DNA of 64,000 nucleotides from Camellia lanceoleosa (GCA_025200525.1 CM045762.1:86184717-86248716), one strand, 5' to 3'; counted from the first letter of the stretch, positions 33,865 to 46,438 are shown. Made by a program: numbers and translations. Notes: generated from the sequence alone by a model not told the origin.

Positions 33865-34555
33865 TGTTGGGTATACTTTTTTTAGTGAAGTATGAGACCC
33901 AATTGATTTATTAAAAATATCTAATTTGGTTTAATGTTGGTTATAATATATTTTTTATATATTATATCTAATTTTTGGAGGCACAATGAGTATTTAAATA
34001 TCTCTTTGGTAACAACTAAGATTTTGATAAAAAGTTCAAGAGTCAACAATATTTCTGGGTATTGTTTTTGTTTTTCCGGAGGAGACAGCGGCTAATACAT
34101 CTTTCGGTGATATATGCTTGGTGATCAATTTGGTGGGTTTGGCATTGTGTGGTAGCATAGTGCTTGGTGTAAAAGTTTCAATTGGTGAGAACTGCTACTG
34201 TGAATTTGATTTGGTCAAATTCAAGACTTTGTGTTTTGGTTGATGCTTTGTTTTTGAGCTTTTGATTGCGTTTCGGCTTTGTTTTTAATATAATTTATTT
34301 ATGTATTTGGTAAGGTCTTTCTTTTTTATTATTTGTGATTATTTAAAATTTACTTAAAAATAATTTGTGAGACCATTGGTGTCTCATTTGAAAACTACTG
34401 ATTAATAGTGGAATTGGATTTCGGTCCCATGGACGTAACTCACATTAAGGGAACCACATAAAAATTCATGTGTCGTTGTTGATTTAATTTTTTCGTATTA
34501 GTTTTTATTTCCATTGATTGATTTACTTGTGAAAAATCATCTATTTTCCCTAGCA
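33865..34555 (+). repeat. 5' LTR of the Copia element
   Basis: 691 bp, TGTTGGGTATAC...TTCCCTAGCA. It is colinear with 38195-38901. Confidence 0.95.
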
Positions 34556-34557
34556 AC

Positions 34558-34569
34558 TGGTATTAGAGC
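34558..34569 (+). other. Primer binding site of the Copia element
   Basis: TGGTATTAGAGC, one base from the standard initiator-Met-tRNA site, two bases after the LTR. Confidence 0.9.
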
Positions 34570-34606
34570 TTATAATTTATTTGAGTTTATTTATTTGTGT
34601 AAATCA

Positions 34607-35468
34607 ATGGAGAGAAATATGGATCATATGTCTAACTTCAATAGAAGCAATTGGATAACTTGGAAAACTAAAATAGAAGACCTATTATTTTGTAAATATT
34701 TGTATGGGCCTATTAAGGGTGATAGTGGCAAACCCGATAATATGAAAGATAATGAATGGAAGAGGCTTAATTGAAAGTCGTTGGTATTATCCGTCAATGG
34801 ATTGATGACAGTGTGTTTCATCATGTTGCTACTAAAACTTCGGCATATGATTTATGAAAAAAAATTAGAAGGTCTTTATGATAGGAAATCAGCCACAAAT
34901 AAAGCTTTTCTGTTTCGAAAGTTGATTAATTTAAAATATAAAGAGAGCAGCCACATTCCATAACATTTGAATGAAATGAAGAGTATTGTTAACTAATTTG
35001 CCTCTATGAAAATTGTTTTTGATGATGAGTTGCTGGTTTTGATGCTACTTAGTTCTTTGCCTGAAAGTTGGGAGATTTTGGTTGTTATGGTTAGTAATTT
35101 GGCACTCGATGGATGTGTCACAATGAGCCGTGTCGCTAGTAGCTTGTTGAATAAAGAAATTAGAAGAAAATCAACAAGTGCTTCTCATTCGAAGGCATTT
35201 GTTGTGAGAGGTCGAAGCAAAACAAGGTGGAGGAATAAAACTCCTCATCGTCGTGATCAAAGTAGTGACAAATTGAGACATAGTTCTTTTTCAAAGAAAG
35301 ACATTGAGTGTCATTATTGCCATGAGAAAGGGCATATGAAGCAAGGATGTCGAAAGCTCAAGAACAAGGAGAAAAAGCGTGACAAAAGTGTGGATAAAAA
35401 GCAAGAAGATGCAACGGTGGTTATTATCGATGGTAATCTCATGGTCGTGATCAAAGCAGTGACAAATT
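34607..35468 (+). pseudogene. Copia gag with zinc knuckle
   Basis: It starts at 34607 (MERNMDHMSNFNRSNWITWK), the usual Copia gag opening with an N-x-W-x-x-W motif 50 bases after the LTR. A stop lies at 34774, and the protein continues in other frames. The nucleocapsid zinc knuckle CHYCHEKGHMKQGC (C-x2-C-x4-H-x4-C) is at about 35312-35353, in a Lys-rich context. A 194-bp tandem duplication follows, giving a second knuckle that has lost spacing. It is not functional. Confidence 0.85.
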
Positions 35469-35638
35469 GAGAGATAGTTATTTTTCAAAGAAAGACATTG
35501 AGTGCCATTATTGCATGAGAAAGGGCATATGACGTGGGGATGTCGAAAGCTCAAGAACAAAGAGAAGAGGCGTGACAAAAGTGTGGATAAGAAACAAGAA
35601 GACACAACGGCTATTACTACCGATGGTGATCTTATGGT
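35251..35638 (+). repeat. 194-bp tandem duplication over the gag zinc knuckle
   Basis: TCGTGATCAAAG begins at 35251 and again at 35445, and the two 194-bp copies stay colinear to about 35638. The second copy has TTGCATGAG for TTGCCATGAG, so the zinc motif loses a base and the frame shifts. Confidence 0.9.
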
Positions 35639-38185
35639 CATTTGTGAAAATGATTGGTTCCATTTTGTGGGCCAAGAAAGCAATTGGGTGATTGATTCTA
35701 GTGCTTCTTTTCATGTGACTTCTCGAGTTGATTTCTTTACTTCTTACACCAAAGGAGATTATGGTTGTGTTCGAATGGGCAATGAAGGTTTGTCCAAGAT
35801 TGTTGGCAAGGGTGAGGTTTGCTTGGAAACAAATTTGGATGGCAAGTTGTTGCTTAAAGATGTGGGGCATGTTCCTGACATTCGCCTTAATTTGATCTCT
35901 ACCAGGAAGCTAGATGATGAAGGCTTCAACAACAAATTTGGTGATGGAAAATAAAAGTTCACAATGGATTCTTTGGTGGTGGCTAAATGTAAAAAGACTC
36001 GTACACTTTATTCGATGCAAGGAAAAATTTGCAAAGTTGTTGTCAATACACTTGAGGATGATACTTCTTCTAAATTGTGGCACAAGCGGCTTGGGTACAT
36101 GAGTGAAAATGGGCTTCACGTTTTGTTCAAGAAAGAGCTTCTACCCAATTTAAAAGGTACGCATATTAAAACTTGTGTTCATTGCTTGGCGAGTAAACAA
36201 CATAGAGTTTTTTTTCATAAAAATGTTATTTCTAGAAAAGAAAATGTTTTGGAATTGATTCATTCGGATGCTTGTGGTCCTTTAAAAGTTAGAACACATA
36301 GTTATGGGATCTGGTCAACAAGGAAGTTATTCGAAGTCGTGATGTTGTGTTTCTTGAAGACCAAACAATTGAAAACTTTGGCAAAGGTGATCAACGGGAG
36401 CCAAAAACTAGTGATCTCATTAACATTGATCCACCTCCTTCCTTTTCGGTGGATGATGAAAATGAGGGAGATATGCAGCCACCTATTGAAGATATGGAGG
36501 ATGATGCTAATCCTAATGAAGTTGAGCCCAAAATTGAGGAAGAGCATCCAACTCTAGAACAACCACCACAACTTGAGTTGAGAAAATCTACAAGGAATTA
36601 GAAACCTTCGAAAAAGTATCCTCCCAATGAATTTGTGCTAATATCCGATTAAAGAGAGCCTGAGAGCTACAAAGAAGCAATTGAGCATGCAAAAAAAAGG
36701 TGATTGGAAAAAAAACCATGGAAGATGAAATGAATTCCTTACTTAAAAACCACACTTATGTTTTGGTGAAGTTGGTTAAGGGGAGGAAAATTCTAAAAAA
36801 TAAATGAGTTTTCAAATTGAAGAATGATGACAACAATCTAAGGTACAAAATATGCCTTGTTGTGAAAGGCTTTGGACAAAAGAAACGTGTTGGCTTTGAT
36901 GAAATTTTCTCACTAGTTGTAAAGATGTCTTCTATTTGGGTTGTACTTGGCATGGCCGCAAGTATAAACCTTGAAGTTAAGCAACTTGATATGAAGACCG
37001 CATTTCTTCATGGAGCAATCGAAAGGTTTTGTGGAAAAAGGGAAAGAGAAATTTGTTTGCAAATTGAAAAAAAGTTGGTATGGCCTCAAGCAAGCATTGT
37101 GGCAATGGTACAAAAAAATTGACTCTTTCATAATGAATAATGGTTTTTCTAAAACCACTTCGGACCATTGTGTGTTTGTGAAAAAAATTTCGCATGACAA
37201 ATTTATTATTCTTTTGCTTTTGTTGATGACTTGTTAATTGTGGGTCAAGATTCTACCATGATTAACAAGTTTTGAGCAAGTCTTTTGCTATGAAAGATTT
37301 GGGACCGACAAAGCAAATACTTAGTATGAAAATTGTCTGTGATTGCAAAAAAGAGCTGTTTTGGTTGTCTCAAGAAAGTTACATTGAGAAAGTTTTTGAG
37401 AGGTTCAACATGGATAAAGCAAAGGTGATTGGTTGTCCACTTGCGGGTCATTTCAAGCTTAGTTTAAATCATTATCCTACAAGTGAGAAAGATAAGGAAG
37501 AGATGCTGAAAATTCCTTAGGCTTCAGTAGTTGGTTCTTTAATGTACGCCATGGTTTGTACAAGGCCGGATATTGCTCACATCATTGGTGTGGCGAGTCG
37601 TTTTCTCTCTAATCCGGGTAAAGAACATTGGGTAGCAGAATGGATTCTAAGGTATCTTCGAGGGACTTCGAAGGTGTGTTTGTGTTTTAGGAATGGTAAG
37701 CCGATGCTTAATGGGTTCACAGATTCCGACATGGCCGGTGATGTTGACTCTTCGAAATCTACTTCAGGGTATTTGATAACTTTTGTAAGGGGAGCTGTGG
37801 CATGGTAATCTAAATTACAAAAACATGTTGCTTTCTCAACTACCGAAACTGAATTTATCGCCATTATAGAAGCTTGTAAGAAAGAGTTATGGTTGAAGAA
37901 ATTTTTGCAAGAGTTGGGTTTGAAGCAAGAAAGATATATGTTTTATTGTGATAGTCAAAGTGCTATTCATTTGAGTAAAAATTTCACTTTCATTCGAGAT
38001 TGAAGCACATTGATATGAGATACCATTGGATTCGTGATGTGTTAGATTCGAAATTGTTATAACTCGAAAAGGTTCACATGAATGATAATATTTTGGATAT
38101 GTTGACTAAGACTTTTGTCGAGGGACAAACATTTAGAGTGTCGAACTTTAGCGGGTATGATTGATGTTTATACCTAAGTCGGTAG
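35502..38185 (+). pseudogene. Copia pol (protease, integrase remnant, RT, RNase H)
   Basis: The protease WVIDSSASFHV motif lies at about 35686, with the catalytic D-S-G changed to D-S-S. The GAG-pre-integrase zinc finger follows (LWHKRLGYMSENGL ... HIKTCVHCLASKQ) and the start of the integrase core (LIHSDACGPLKV). The DDE core is then missing: at about 36310 the sequence jumps to the region before RT. RT motifs are KQLDMKTAFLHG (about 36978), KKSWYGLKQA, a degenerate VDDLLIVG, and RPDIAHIIGVASRFL. RNase H reads GFTDSDMAGD, STTETEFIA and CDSQSAIHL. There are many stops and frameshifts. Confidence 0.9.
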
Positions 38186-38194
38186 AGGAAAAAT

Positions 38195-38901
38195 TGTTGG
38201 GTATACCTCCTTAGTGGAGTATGGGACCCAATTGGTTTATTAAAAATATTTAATTTGGTTTGGTATTGGTTATAATATATATTTTTATATATTATAACTA
38301 ATTTTTGGAGGCCCAATGAGTATTTAAATATCTGTTTGGTAACAGTTAGGATTTTGATAAAAAAAAAAACTCAAGAGTAAACAATATTTTTGGATATTGT
38401 TTTTTGTTTTTCTGGAGGAGGCAGCGGCTGATACATCTTTCGGTGGTATATGCTTGGTGATCAATTCGATGGCTTTGGCATTGTGTGGTAGCATAGTGCT
38501 TGGTGTAAAAGTTTCAGTTGGTGAAAATTGCTGCTATGTATTTGACTTGGTCAAATTCAAGACTTTGTGCTTTGGTTGTTGTTTTGTTTTCAAGCTTTTG
38601 ATTGCGTTTCGACTTTGCTTCGAAGATAATTTATTTATCTATTTGGCGAGGTCTTTTCTTTTAATTATTTGTGATTGTTTGGAATTCATCTAAAGGTGAT
38701 TTGTGAGACCATTCGTGTCTCATTTGTAATCGTTTGAAAACTATTGGTTGATAGTGGAATCGAATTTCGATCCCGTAGACGTACCTCACATTAAGAGAAC
38801 CGTGTAAAAATTCTTGTGTCTTTGTTGATTTAATTTTTTTGCATTAGTTTTTATTTCCATTGATTGATTTAGTTGTGGGAAATAATCTATTTTCCCTAAC
38901 A
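38195..38901 (+). repeat. 3' LTR of the Copia element
   Basis: 707 bp, TGTTGGGTATACC...TTCCCTAACA. A weak polypurine stretch GGTAGAGGAAAAA lies just before it. Confidence 0.95.
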
Positions 38902-41309
38902 AGTGTAACCACAATTTATTAAGAGAGAGCAATATACCAAAAATCAGAGAGCCTTCTATATACAAACAAAAAAAACACAAAAGCAACTACATAGAAAATT
39001 ATCGAAAGAAAGAATTATGTGACCAAATACTGTTATAACAATTCTTAAGGATTGATAAAGATCAAGTTGGACGGTGTTGATACTAACTTTGCGTGGCTGG
39101 GATTTAAAGACAAACATAACCATTTATCGAACTATTATGGTATTGAGAGATGTGGACTCGTAATGCAAATTCAGTTCCCATAGAAAAAATGATATCCAAT
39201 ATAAGGAAATGAATAAGAAATTTCAATTTCAACAACAATCCCCAGTCCACAAGAGCGAACAAAAACTAAGCTAAGCAAAGTAGAAAATGATATATGCACA
39301 TGAAAAGTTGCCATATAATATATATTTTGTTCAACCTGTTTTCCTTCTAGTTCTGTTGCTAATTCATGTAACAAGAAAATATGTTTTACTAAAAAATGAT
39401 TAATGTACTTTAATACAACATGGTCCACATGCATATCACAAAGAATATAATAATGGCACAAAAAGGCAACAAACATAATGGGCTTTTAATATAGCATCAC
39501 CACATACAAATCAGATTTTGTTATTTTCCTTTTCCTCTCTAAAATTTTAAGTTCAACCTATTTAATATTCCTCCATCCTTTGTTTGGTTGTTTATATTGG
39601 AATCTTAAAATGAATAGGGCAACTTGGACCTTTTGGTAGCCACACAGAGCAAAAATATTCCAAGCAATATTCAAAGTAACTTGGCAAGATATTACTGATA
39701 TAAAATAGCAACGATCGTAGGCATGGAAGCTCAAATAAAACCTGAGAAAAAGTAGCGACAAGCAGAGAAGAATGAAACTTGAAAGCTACAAAAACAGTTC
39801 TTAAAACAAAAAAAAAGTCCTTGTGTTGGTTATCCCAACTTCACAACAAAGCACCACCTATGCATAGAATCTAATGACAACATAATTAATATTCAGAATC
39901 TTTAACAGAACTAGAAAATGCAAAACAGAGTATAGAGTCATGATCAATTAAGGTTGGACATTTCCTATGGGCAAATTGGATTTAATATAGTGAAACCATT
40001 GTTTTGTCCAGGCTGATGACATGACATTTTCAAAAATAGACCAAGTAGCCAAACACTGAAGTCATAGGAACTATGTACATGATCCAGTAATTTAAACTAA
40101 TAGAGACTTACCTGAATTGTTACATCTACAACTAATTGGGATGCATTGGAGGATAAGAAGAACAGATATGGATATAGAACACAAATATGACACAATATTG
40201 ATACAGTGGTTTCTAGTTAAAAAAATAATAAAATATGGCATGAGTCAATGCAAACTAATAGAAATAGGGCCAAGTTCATTTTACCACCATTTGGTTTGGG
40301 CCATGTGCGTATAAGCTTCTAGACAACAAAAAGTAATCATGTAAATCTTCGTGATTTCTGGGCTACAGAGAACCACTAACATTAGTTAACATTACTTGTA
40401 AATTGACCTTAAAACCATCTTTTTCTTCCTTTAATGTATGAAGGATTTTTTTCCCTTACCCCACTCCCACTAACATCCACCATACATAATGGTATGAATG
40501 ATTATTTTCCACCGACAGTTAATGTTGATCTTTCTAATACCTTTACTTATAAATCTTCATACTTAAGACAAAATGGCTTTGAGTAATGAAAACCCGGAAG
40601 ATCCTTGTAACTGAAAAGCATGCTAGGTATTATGAAAAAAATTTCATAAAAATGATCATGAAAGATTTATGACCCTTGGATTACACTTAAAATAAAGCAC
40701 CATACATTAATCAAGGTAATCCAAGGATCACAAATTATTCATAATTATTTTCATGAAAAAAATTTCATGATCCCTAACTTTTCTCTAATAATAAAGAATG
40801 AACAACCACTATCTTCAAATGACATGCACAAGGCATTTGACATATAGAGATGACTTATCTCTGAATGATGTAGTACAAAAAAAAATACTAACCACAATTT
40901 CTTCAATTTTATGAGAATCAACTTAATAAACGACTTTTTTTTTTTTTTTTGGCACTTTGGCTACCACAAAAAAAAAAAAAAGAAAAAAAAAGAAAAAAAC
41001 GAAAAAAAAAAGAAAAAGAGGAGTGAGAAATGGAACAAAATTATCTACCCAAAACTGATGAAAACACAAGTAATGAACACATTTTTTTCTTCTTCAAGAA
41101 ATGGATTACATATTAGCCAATTAAACATAGCAATCTGAACATGTTATAGCATTAAAAAGAGATTTTAGGCTTTGTGTGTGCAGTGACACAACTTTAAGTT
41201 GCAATGTTCATGTGTTGTGATTTATTCAACAAGTAGAAATAAAGGAAATATAGTGCTTAAAGTATTTTAAAAAATGTCTCGATTTTGTGTCTCACATTCT
41301 TCTTTTCTT

Positions 41310-42700
41310 TCACTTACTTTCGTCATAACTGCTGCTCTGCCAATTCTGTCTCCTTTTCTCTTGGAATTTGAAAGCACAGTTTATGCCCTCTAAGAGACCA
41401 TTTTGTTCCTTCACTAAAACTAGGGTTCCCATGAAAATATCAACATGGTATGAACTCCCCAGAATTCCAATATTTGTCACTATTTTGGTTCCAGGGTCAG
41501 AAGAAAGCAACCAATAGTTGTCATTCAATAATAGAACTTCACCATTCCTTTGAAATCCCAATGTCTTTCCCAACATAATAGGTAGTTTAATACTGAATAA
41601 TTTAGTCCAAGATTCTACAACTCTGTATTCTTTCATCACCCATATGCAGCAAGAAACTCAGCCCATTTGTTCATAGAAAAACACAACCAATGACTCTTCA
41701 AAAAATTTAACCGACAAGCATGATGCATGTCGATTGGCTACATTTGGAGGTAACATCATCTCAGAGAAGGTTTCGGTACCCATATTGAATGCCAATATCA
41801 AATTCTGAAAACCACCCACCCTACGTAGACCATATGTAACCCAATTTACAGCTCCATTCACAAAAGCTTGAGACCGCCTAAATTCAACCATGCGATGTGG
41901 AGGAGGAGCGCGCAGAACTAATACATCTCCATAACCCAGTACCTTGCGTGTAAAGCTCAACCTTTGGAGGAACTTTGCATCGATTTGGATTAGAATGTTG
42001 CCCCTTGACATATACAAGCCTCACCACCTTGTACTCATGAGTTGTGGGGTGGGCACCAAATCTAAGAACAAATGTAGCTGTTTGGTGGCCTATAAGGTAT
42101 ACTGATGGTTATCGATTTTCTAATTGATAGGTTCCAAAGATAAATTTGAAGCATACGACTGAAATGATCAAGATTATAAAGGTAAAAAACGTAGCATAAA
42201 CATAGCAAACTATTGCAGCAACCAATCATCTGGAAATCTCGACTAGGGTTTTGGAATGGGAAATGGAAATCTGAAGTCATCAGCAAAATTTTCTTCTTTT
42301 TTTTTTTATGTCCAGACTTGCCCCACACTCACCATTATAACTGATGTGGGCCTAAATAATTTGGAAAAAGTTAGCGGGCCCACCTTAAACTCCGGCTTCC
42401 ACTTGAATGTAAGGGAATTCAAATCCTGGCAAGGAGAGGAGAAAACTCCCTTACTGCTAGAGCGGCCACTTTGGTGATATCAGCAAAATTTTCATTATCA
42501 GGGCACAAGAGATAGTGCTTTTTATTGTCATTGTTTCTTTTCTTGTGATGGTTTGATTGGTTGAGGTGTTTGGTGATGAAACTAGGGTTTGTGATGAAAG
42601 AGTACCATAATTTGTAGACAGATGTGAATTGAAGTAGAGAATCTATAGGTAGTCTTGCAAGAATTTCAATTATAAGTTCATTGGGTAGGTAGTCTGACAT
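41310..42700 (-). pseudogene. F-box protein with F-box-associated domain, broken by a SINE (copy 2)
   Basis: The family start is MSDYLPNELI at 42700. The F-box reads IEILARLPIDSLLQFTSV, then LWYSFITNPSFITKH. The frame runs NKKHYLLCPDNENFAD straight into the SINE at 42478. Beyond it come IGCCNSLLCLCYVF, IYLWNLSIRK, then frames with NLILAFNMGTETFSEMM and CLSVKFFEESLVVFF, and the C-terminal VVESWTKLFSIKL to 41310. The C-terminal third is open in one frame; the middle has stops. Copy 1 has an uninterrupted site where the SINE sits, so the two copies died separately. Confidence 0.85.
42294..42478 (-). mobile_element. SINE (185 bp) with 15-bp target duplication
   Basis: ATCAGCAAAATTTTC occurs at 42279-42293 and again at 42479-42493. 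Between them, on the minus strand, is a tRNA-like head (A-box-like GTGGCCGCTCTAGCAGTAAG; B-box-like GCCAGGATTTGAATTCCC), a body, and a poly(A)-rich tail (T run at 42296-42308 on the plus strand). The size, RNA polymerase III-type boxes, tail and long target duplication together define a plant SINE. The paralogous F-box gene at about 24815 shows the empty site. Confidence 0.9.
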
Positions 42701-42842
42701 TGTTTTCAGAGGAAGACGATATAGTAATTTTGGAACAGAGATTATACAATCCCTAGCTTTAGGGTTTGGAGAATGAGAGCAAAGTTGGAGAGTATACTTA
42801 TAGTTGTTATGATCCATACATACAAGCTCTCGTATTGACAAT

Positions 42843-43388
42843 GCAAATCAACAACTGAGCATTTCGAAGTTCACCCGTTTCTTGGGACACAGCTTTTGAG
42901 CATTGTTATTAGGGAAAATTACAAAATAGATGTACTCTGCAAAAATAATTACTTACCATGAAAAGGTTATATTTTTAATAATTAAAATTTATAAATTTAA
43001 TCATAAAATAAATTTCACTGCTACACTGTTCAATTATTTCCCCTTTGTTATTTGGAAAAATTATAAATTAGTTAAAAGATTTTTAAAAATTGCTGATTTA
43101 TAATTTTCCCTTGTTATTTTTTATGACAAATAACTTATCATTGGAATTTTCAAAAAATATTTAAATAGTCATTGGAAAAAGTTATAAGTTAATGTTAATT
43201 GACTTTTGGCAGATTTTATTTATTTATTTATTTATTTTGTTGTTTGTTTGCCCTTTGAGGGTCTTATTGTATGTTGTTTGCTTTTTTTTTATTATAACTA
43301 TTTTTCATGTTCTCAAAAAAAAAAAAAATGTTTATAAAGTTTATCAATAGTAATTCTATATAAACAAAAAAATTATACATGATGATAT
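42843..43388. other. AT-rich spacer, no gene
   Basis: No gene. AT-rich with (TTTA)n at 43217-43238 and a poly(A) run at 43315-43328. Confidence 0.55.
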
Positions 43389-44039
43389 GAAGTGTTGCTA
43401 TTAGTACCTCAATTAATACTTTGGACCTCTCGTTTCTTTGAACCACTACCCATAAAATTCAAAATCTTAAAAATTTCTAAAAGACCTCAAATAATACCAA
43501 AAATTATTTTTCTAAAAATATCACACCCACCAAAATGCACACCCTTTAGCATACACCTTAAAAATTCTTCATCTCCCAAAACCCTTAATAGTTGAATTCT
43601 CTAATCTTCCTCTCACCGTCGAGAGAGCTTTGCCATCGATCCCTATCACAGCCAAGTCATCGATCCCTATCACAGCCAATCTCTTACCATTGACCTTTCT
43701 CCGTCGTCGATCTCTTTGCCATCAATTTCTCTGCCGCCATGTTCGGACTTGTGTTGCCGAACAAATTGCCCATGTTTGGACATGTGTTACCGAACAATTT
43801 GTACATGTTCAGACTTGTGTTACCGAACATTATAAAATCGTAAAATCTTGTGCTTGTGAACAAGTTTGACCCATCATATATAACAAATAAAGATAAGTAT
43901 GCATGACCTAGTTTGATTCACAAATAAAACTAAATTTTACCACATTTCCAAGACATAAGTATGTATTAAGGTTAAAGTATTGAACATATGAGTAAAAAAA
44001 AAGGGCAAACTACCAATAGGTTTTAATAGTTGGACTTAA

Positions 44040-44420
44040 TTCCCATCAAATCCTATTGAAAATAAGTCATAATAAAATTGCTGTTAAAAATAATTTGTTG
44101 TGACAATTTTTTGCATATGTCATTAAAAATTGACAATTAGTGACTTTTTTTTTTTAGGTCACAACTCTTATAAATTGTCACTAAAACTTACAATTAGTGA
44201 CATTTTTCTATGATGAATTTTTTAAACTATCACTGAAGGTTGAAAATTAGTGACTTTTTTTGTGACAATTTTTTAAATTGTCATTAAAACTTATAATTGG
44301 TGATTTTTTTGTGACAAAACTTTCTAACTATTGTTCAAAATTAACAATTAGTGACGTTTTTTCAATAGCGTTTAATGAAAAATGCCATTAATTATCACAT
44401 GACCTATTGGACAATAAGTC
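44040..44420. repeat. Repeats built on ACAATTAGTGACATTTTT
   Basis: Five or six degenerate units of about 60-65 bp contain AATTAGTGAC followed by a T run and TGTGACAATTTTTTAAATTGTC. The units are partly self-complementary (GTCACTAA and TTAGTGAC), so this part of element A could form hairpins. Confidence 0.7.
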
Positions 44421-45028
44421 CACCTATTAGAACATATACATAAGCCCCCCTAAAAAATTTTTGGATCCAAAGTGCCAAACATATGAATAATGTTTGGCTA
44501 GACGTTGTTGAACTAATGTCTTTAATTCAACATCGTGTTACTATTTTTTTGGTATATGTTAGGGAGTTTAGTAACGAAAACAAAGTCGAACTGTTTTCAC
44601 CATTTTGTTTGGGTGTGTTTTTGAAAGAACTTATCATTACAAGGTCAACCTTCTCCATGTTGCAAACAACATCCGAGCTGTGAACCTCCTTTGAGCTTAC
44701 ATTGTGATGCTCCATTTATCTCATGGTATTTGGATTGCTTGAAAAACTTTCACTCATTGCTATTGTCGAAGAAGTGTGCATTGTCGAATAGTTGTCACCG
44801 TTTCCATCAGAAGCCTAGCTGCTGGAGGTTTTGAAAGTTTTGAGGATGCATAGGTTTTGAGGGTTTTGAAGTGTGTGGTAGTTAATGGAGGTGAGTGCTC
44901 TCATAAACCCTATACTATAATTTAGTGGGTGGGTGGATTTAGTTATGAGATGGGTGTCCCAAAATAATTCATGTTCTTTTTAGTAATTTCATTTAAGATT
45001 AGTATTGTAATAAAAATAAATAAAAGAA

Positions 45029-45530
45029 GAGTGTTGCTATTAACACCCCCTTTATTATTTTGGACCCTCTAGAACCCCTAATTGTTAATTTTAAAACCCT
45101 TCAAAAAATTTTCCTCTCCCCAAATAATTTCAAAATTATCCTTATGAAAATTTCACCTCCCCTCCCACACCCCTAAAAATCATTATCTCCCAAAACTCCA
45201 ATAAAAAAACTTCCCAAAACCCATTCTCTCTCTCACGACAATGGAAGAAAAGCATCTTTGAAGTGTATCAATCGGTGTAAGGAATGTGTTCTCTATGATC
45301 TTCATTTTTTTTTCTTCACATTAGGTGCATATATCTTCCTCCAATTCTATCCATTTCTTTGATCAACTCTAACCCTAAGAACAACATATGTGTGTGTGTG
45401 TGTATCTAGAGTTCGAATGGAGCAAATCTGCATTTTGCCCAGTCTCAATCTCGCTCATCCCCCAGCTCCCGAAGTCTCTCTCTTCTCTTTTTCACTGAGA
45501 ATGTACGTTACACTCTTCCCTAATTCTTCA

Positions 45531-45574
<44 letters not shown>

Positions 45575-46214
45575 TACATACATTAGAAAATGAAAACTCC
45601 TAAAGCTGTGAACAATTTTAACCCTTCAAAGTATATCAAATTTCCATATTCGGATTTGTGAACAAATAACCAATGTTCGGGCTTGTGTTCCCAAATTTTG
45701 ATCATATATTCAAGAGTTCAGTACTAAAAAAAATACGAATAATTTTCACTATTTTTGTTATTTTTCAAGAAACTTGCCCTTACAATGCCTACCTCCTCCA
45801 AGCTAAAAACAATATCAAAGCTATAAATAACTTCTAAACTTACATTGTTGTACTCTTCTTGTCTCATGAAATTTTGGTTGTCGGAAAAACTTTTACTCAT
45901 TGCCATTGCTGAAGAAGTATATGTAATTGAATGATTGTCACCATTGCCGCGAGAGGGTTCTCAAAGTTTTGAGAGTGGATAGGTTTTGGGAATGAGATTT
46001 GGGAAAGATGGATGGATGGTGATGGAGGTGGGTGCTCTCATAAATCCTATCTCATTATTTAGTGGGTGTGTAAGCTTAATTGTGAGATTGAGTGTTCTAA
46101 AAGTATTGATATCCGCTTTAGTAATTTCATTTAAGGTTATTATTGTAATAAAAAAAAGTCAAAAATAAGGGGTTCAAAATAATAAATAGGGTGCTAAAGC
46201 TAATAGCAACATTC
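45029..46214. mobile_element. TIR transposon B (1,186 bp) with 8-bp target duplication
   Basis: TAAAAGAA lies at 45021-45028 and 46215-46222. The left end is GAGTGTTGCTATTAACACC. The complement of the right end is GAATGTTGCTATTAGC followed by TTTAGCACCC, and homology of the ends continues through TTTATTATTTTG. An 8-bp duplication fits the hAT superfamily. It inserted into element A, its own relative. A (CT)n(CA)n tract at 45531-45573 lies inside. No transposase is seen. Confidence 0.85.
45531..45573. repeat. (CT)n(CA)n compound microsatellite
   Basis: About 12 CT units pass directly into about nine CA units inside element B. Confidence 0.95.
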
Positions 46215-46438
46215 TAAAAGAAATAAGAGTTCCAAATTATTAATTAGGGTGCTAATAACATTACTATTTTGTAATATAAACCATAAAATGACAACATTTT
46301 TCAGTATAAAAGTATAAATTTTTGTATATCATAAAAACACATGACAAAAAGTAGTGTTAAAATAATCATAAAGAGTGATAACTCAAAAAAAATTTTACCT
46401 TGGTAACAACACCACAATGATTCATCAAAAAATAATAT

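Larger units (their letters stand above)
33865..38901 (+). mobile_element. Ty1/Copia retrotransposon, complete ends, degenerate
   Basis: LTRs lie at 33865-34555 and 38195-38901. AGTGT flanks both sides (33860-33864, 38902-38906). The PBS TGGTATTAGAGC is at 34558-34569. The order gag, zinc knuckle, protease, integrase, reverse transcriptase, RNase H identifies Copia. The LTRs have diverged by many substitutions and indels, so this insertion is older than the one at 16679-20169. The left boundary of duplication copy 2 (GATCTTAA-TACACATTT) continues on the other side of it, showing that it inserted into the duplicated block edge. Confidence 0.95.
38925..42842 (-). repeat. Segmental duplication, copy 2
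   Basis: Colinear with copy 1 at 15575-25211 but without the LINE, RAD51 element and solo LTR. It carries its own SINE. The first 2.4 kb (38925-41309) has no gene. Poly(T)/poly(A) runs at 40934-41022 are expanded relative to copy 1. Confidence 0.9.
43389..46264. mobile_element. TIR transposon A, with a related element nested inside
   Basis: The left end GAAGTGTTGCTATTAGTACC, extending to TTTGGACCTCT, pairs with the right end: the complement reads GTAATGTTATTAGCACCC ... ATTTGGAACTCT. Without the nested element B the body is about 1.7 kb. It contains a region near 44560-44830 that is homologous to 45720-45960 in element B. No transposase frame is recognised, and no clear target duplication was found. 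It is non-autonomous. Confidence 0.7.
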
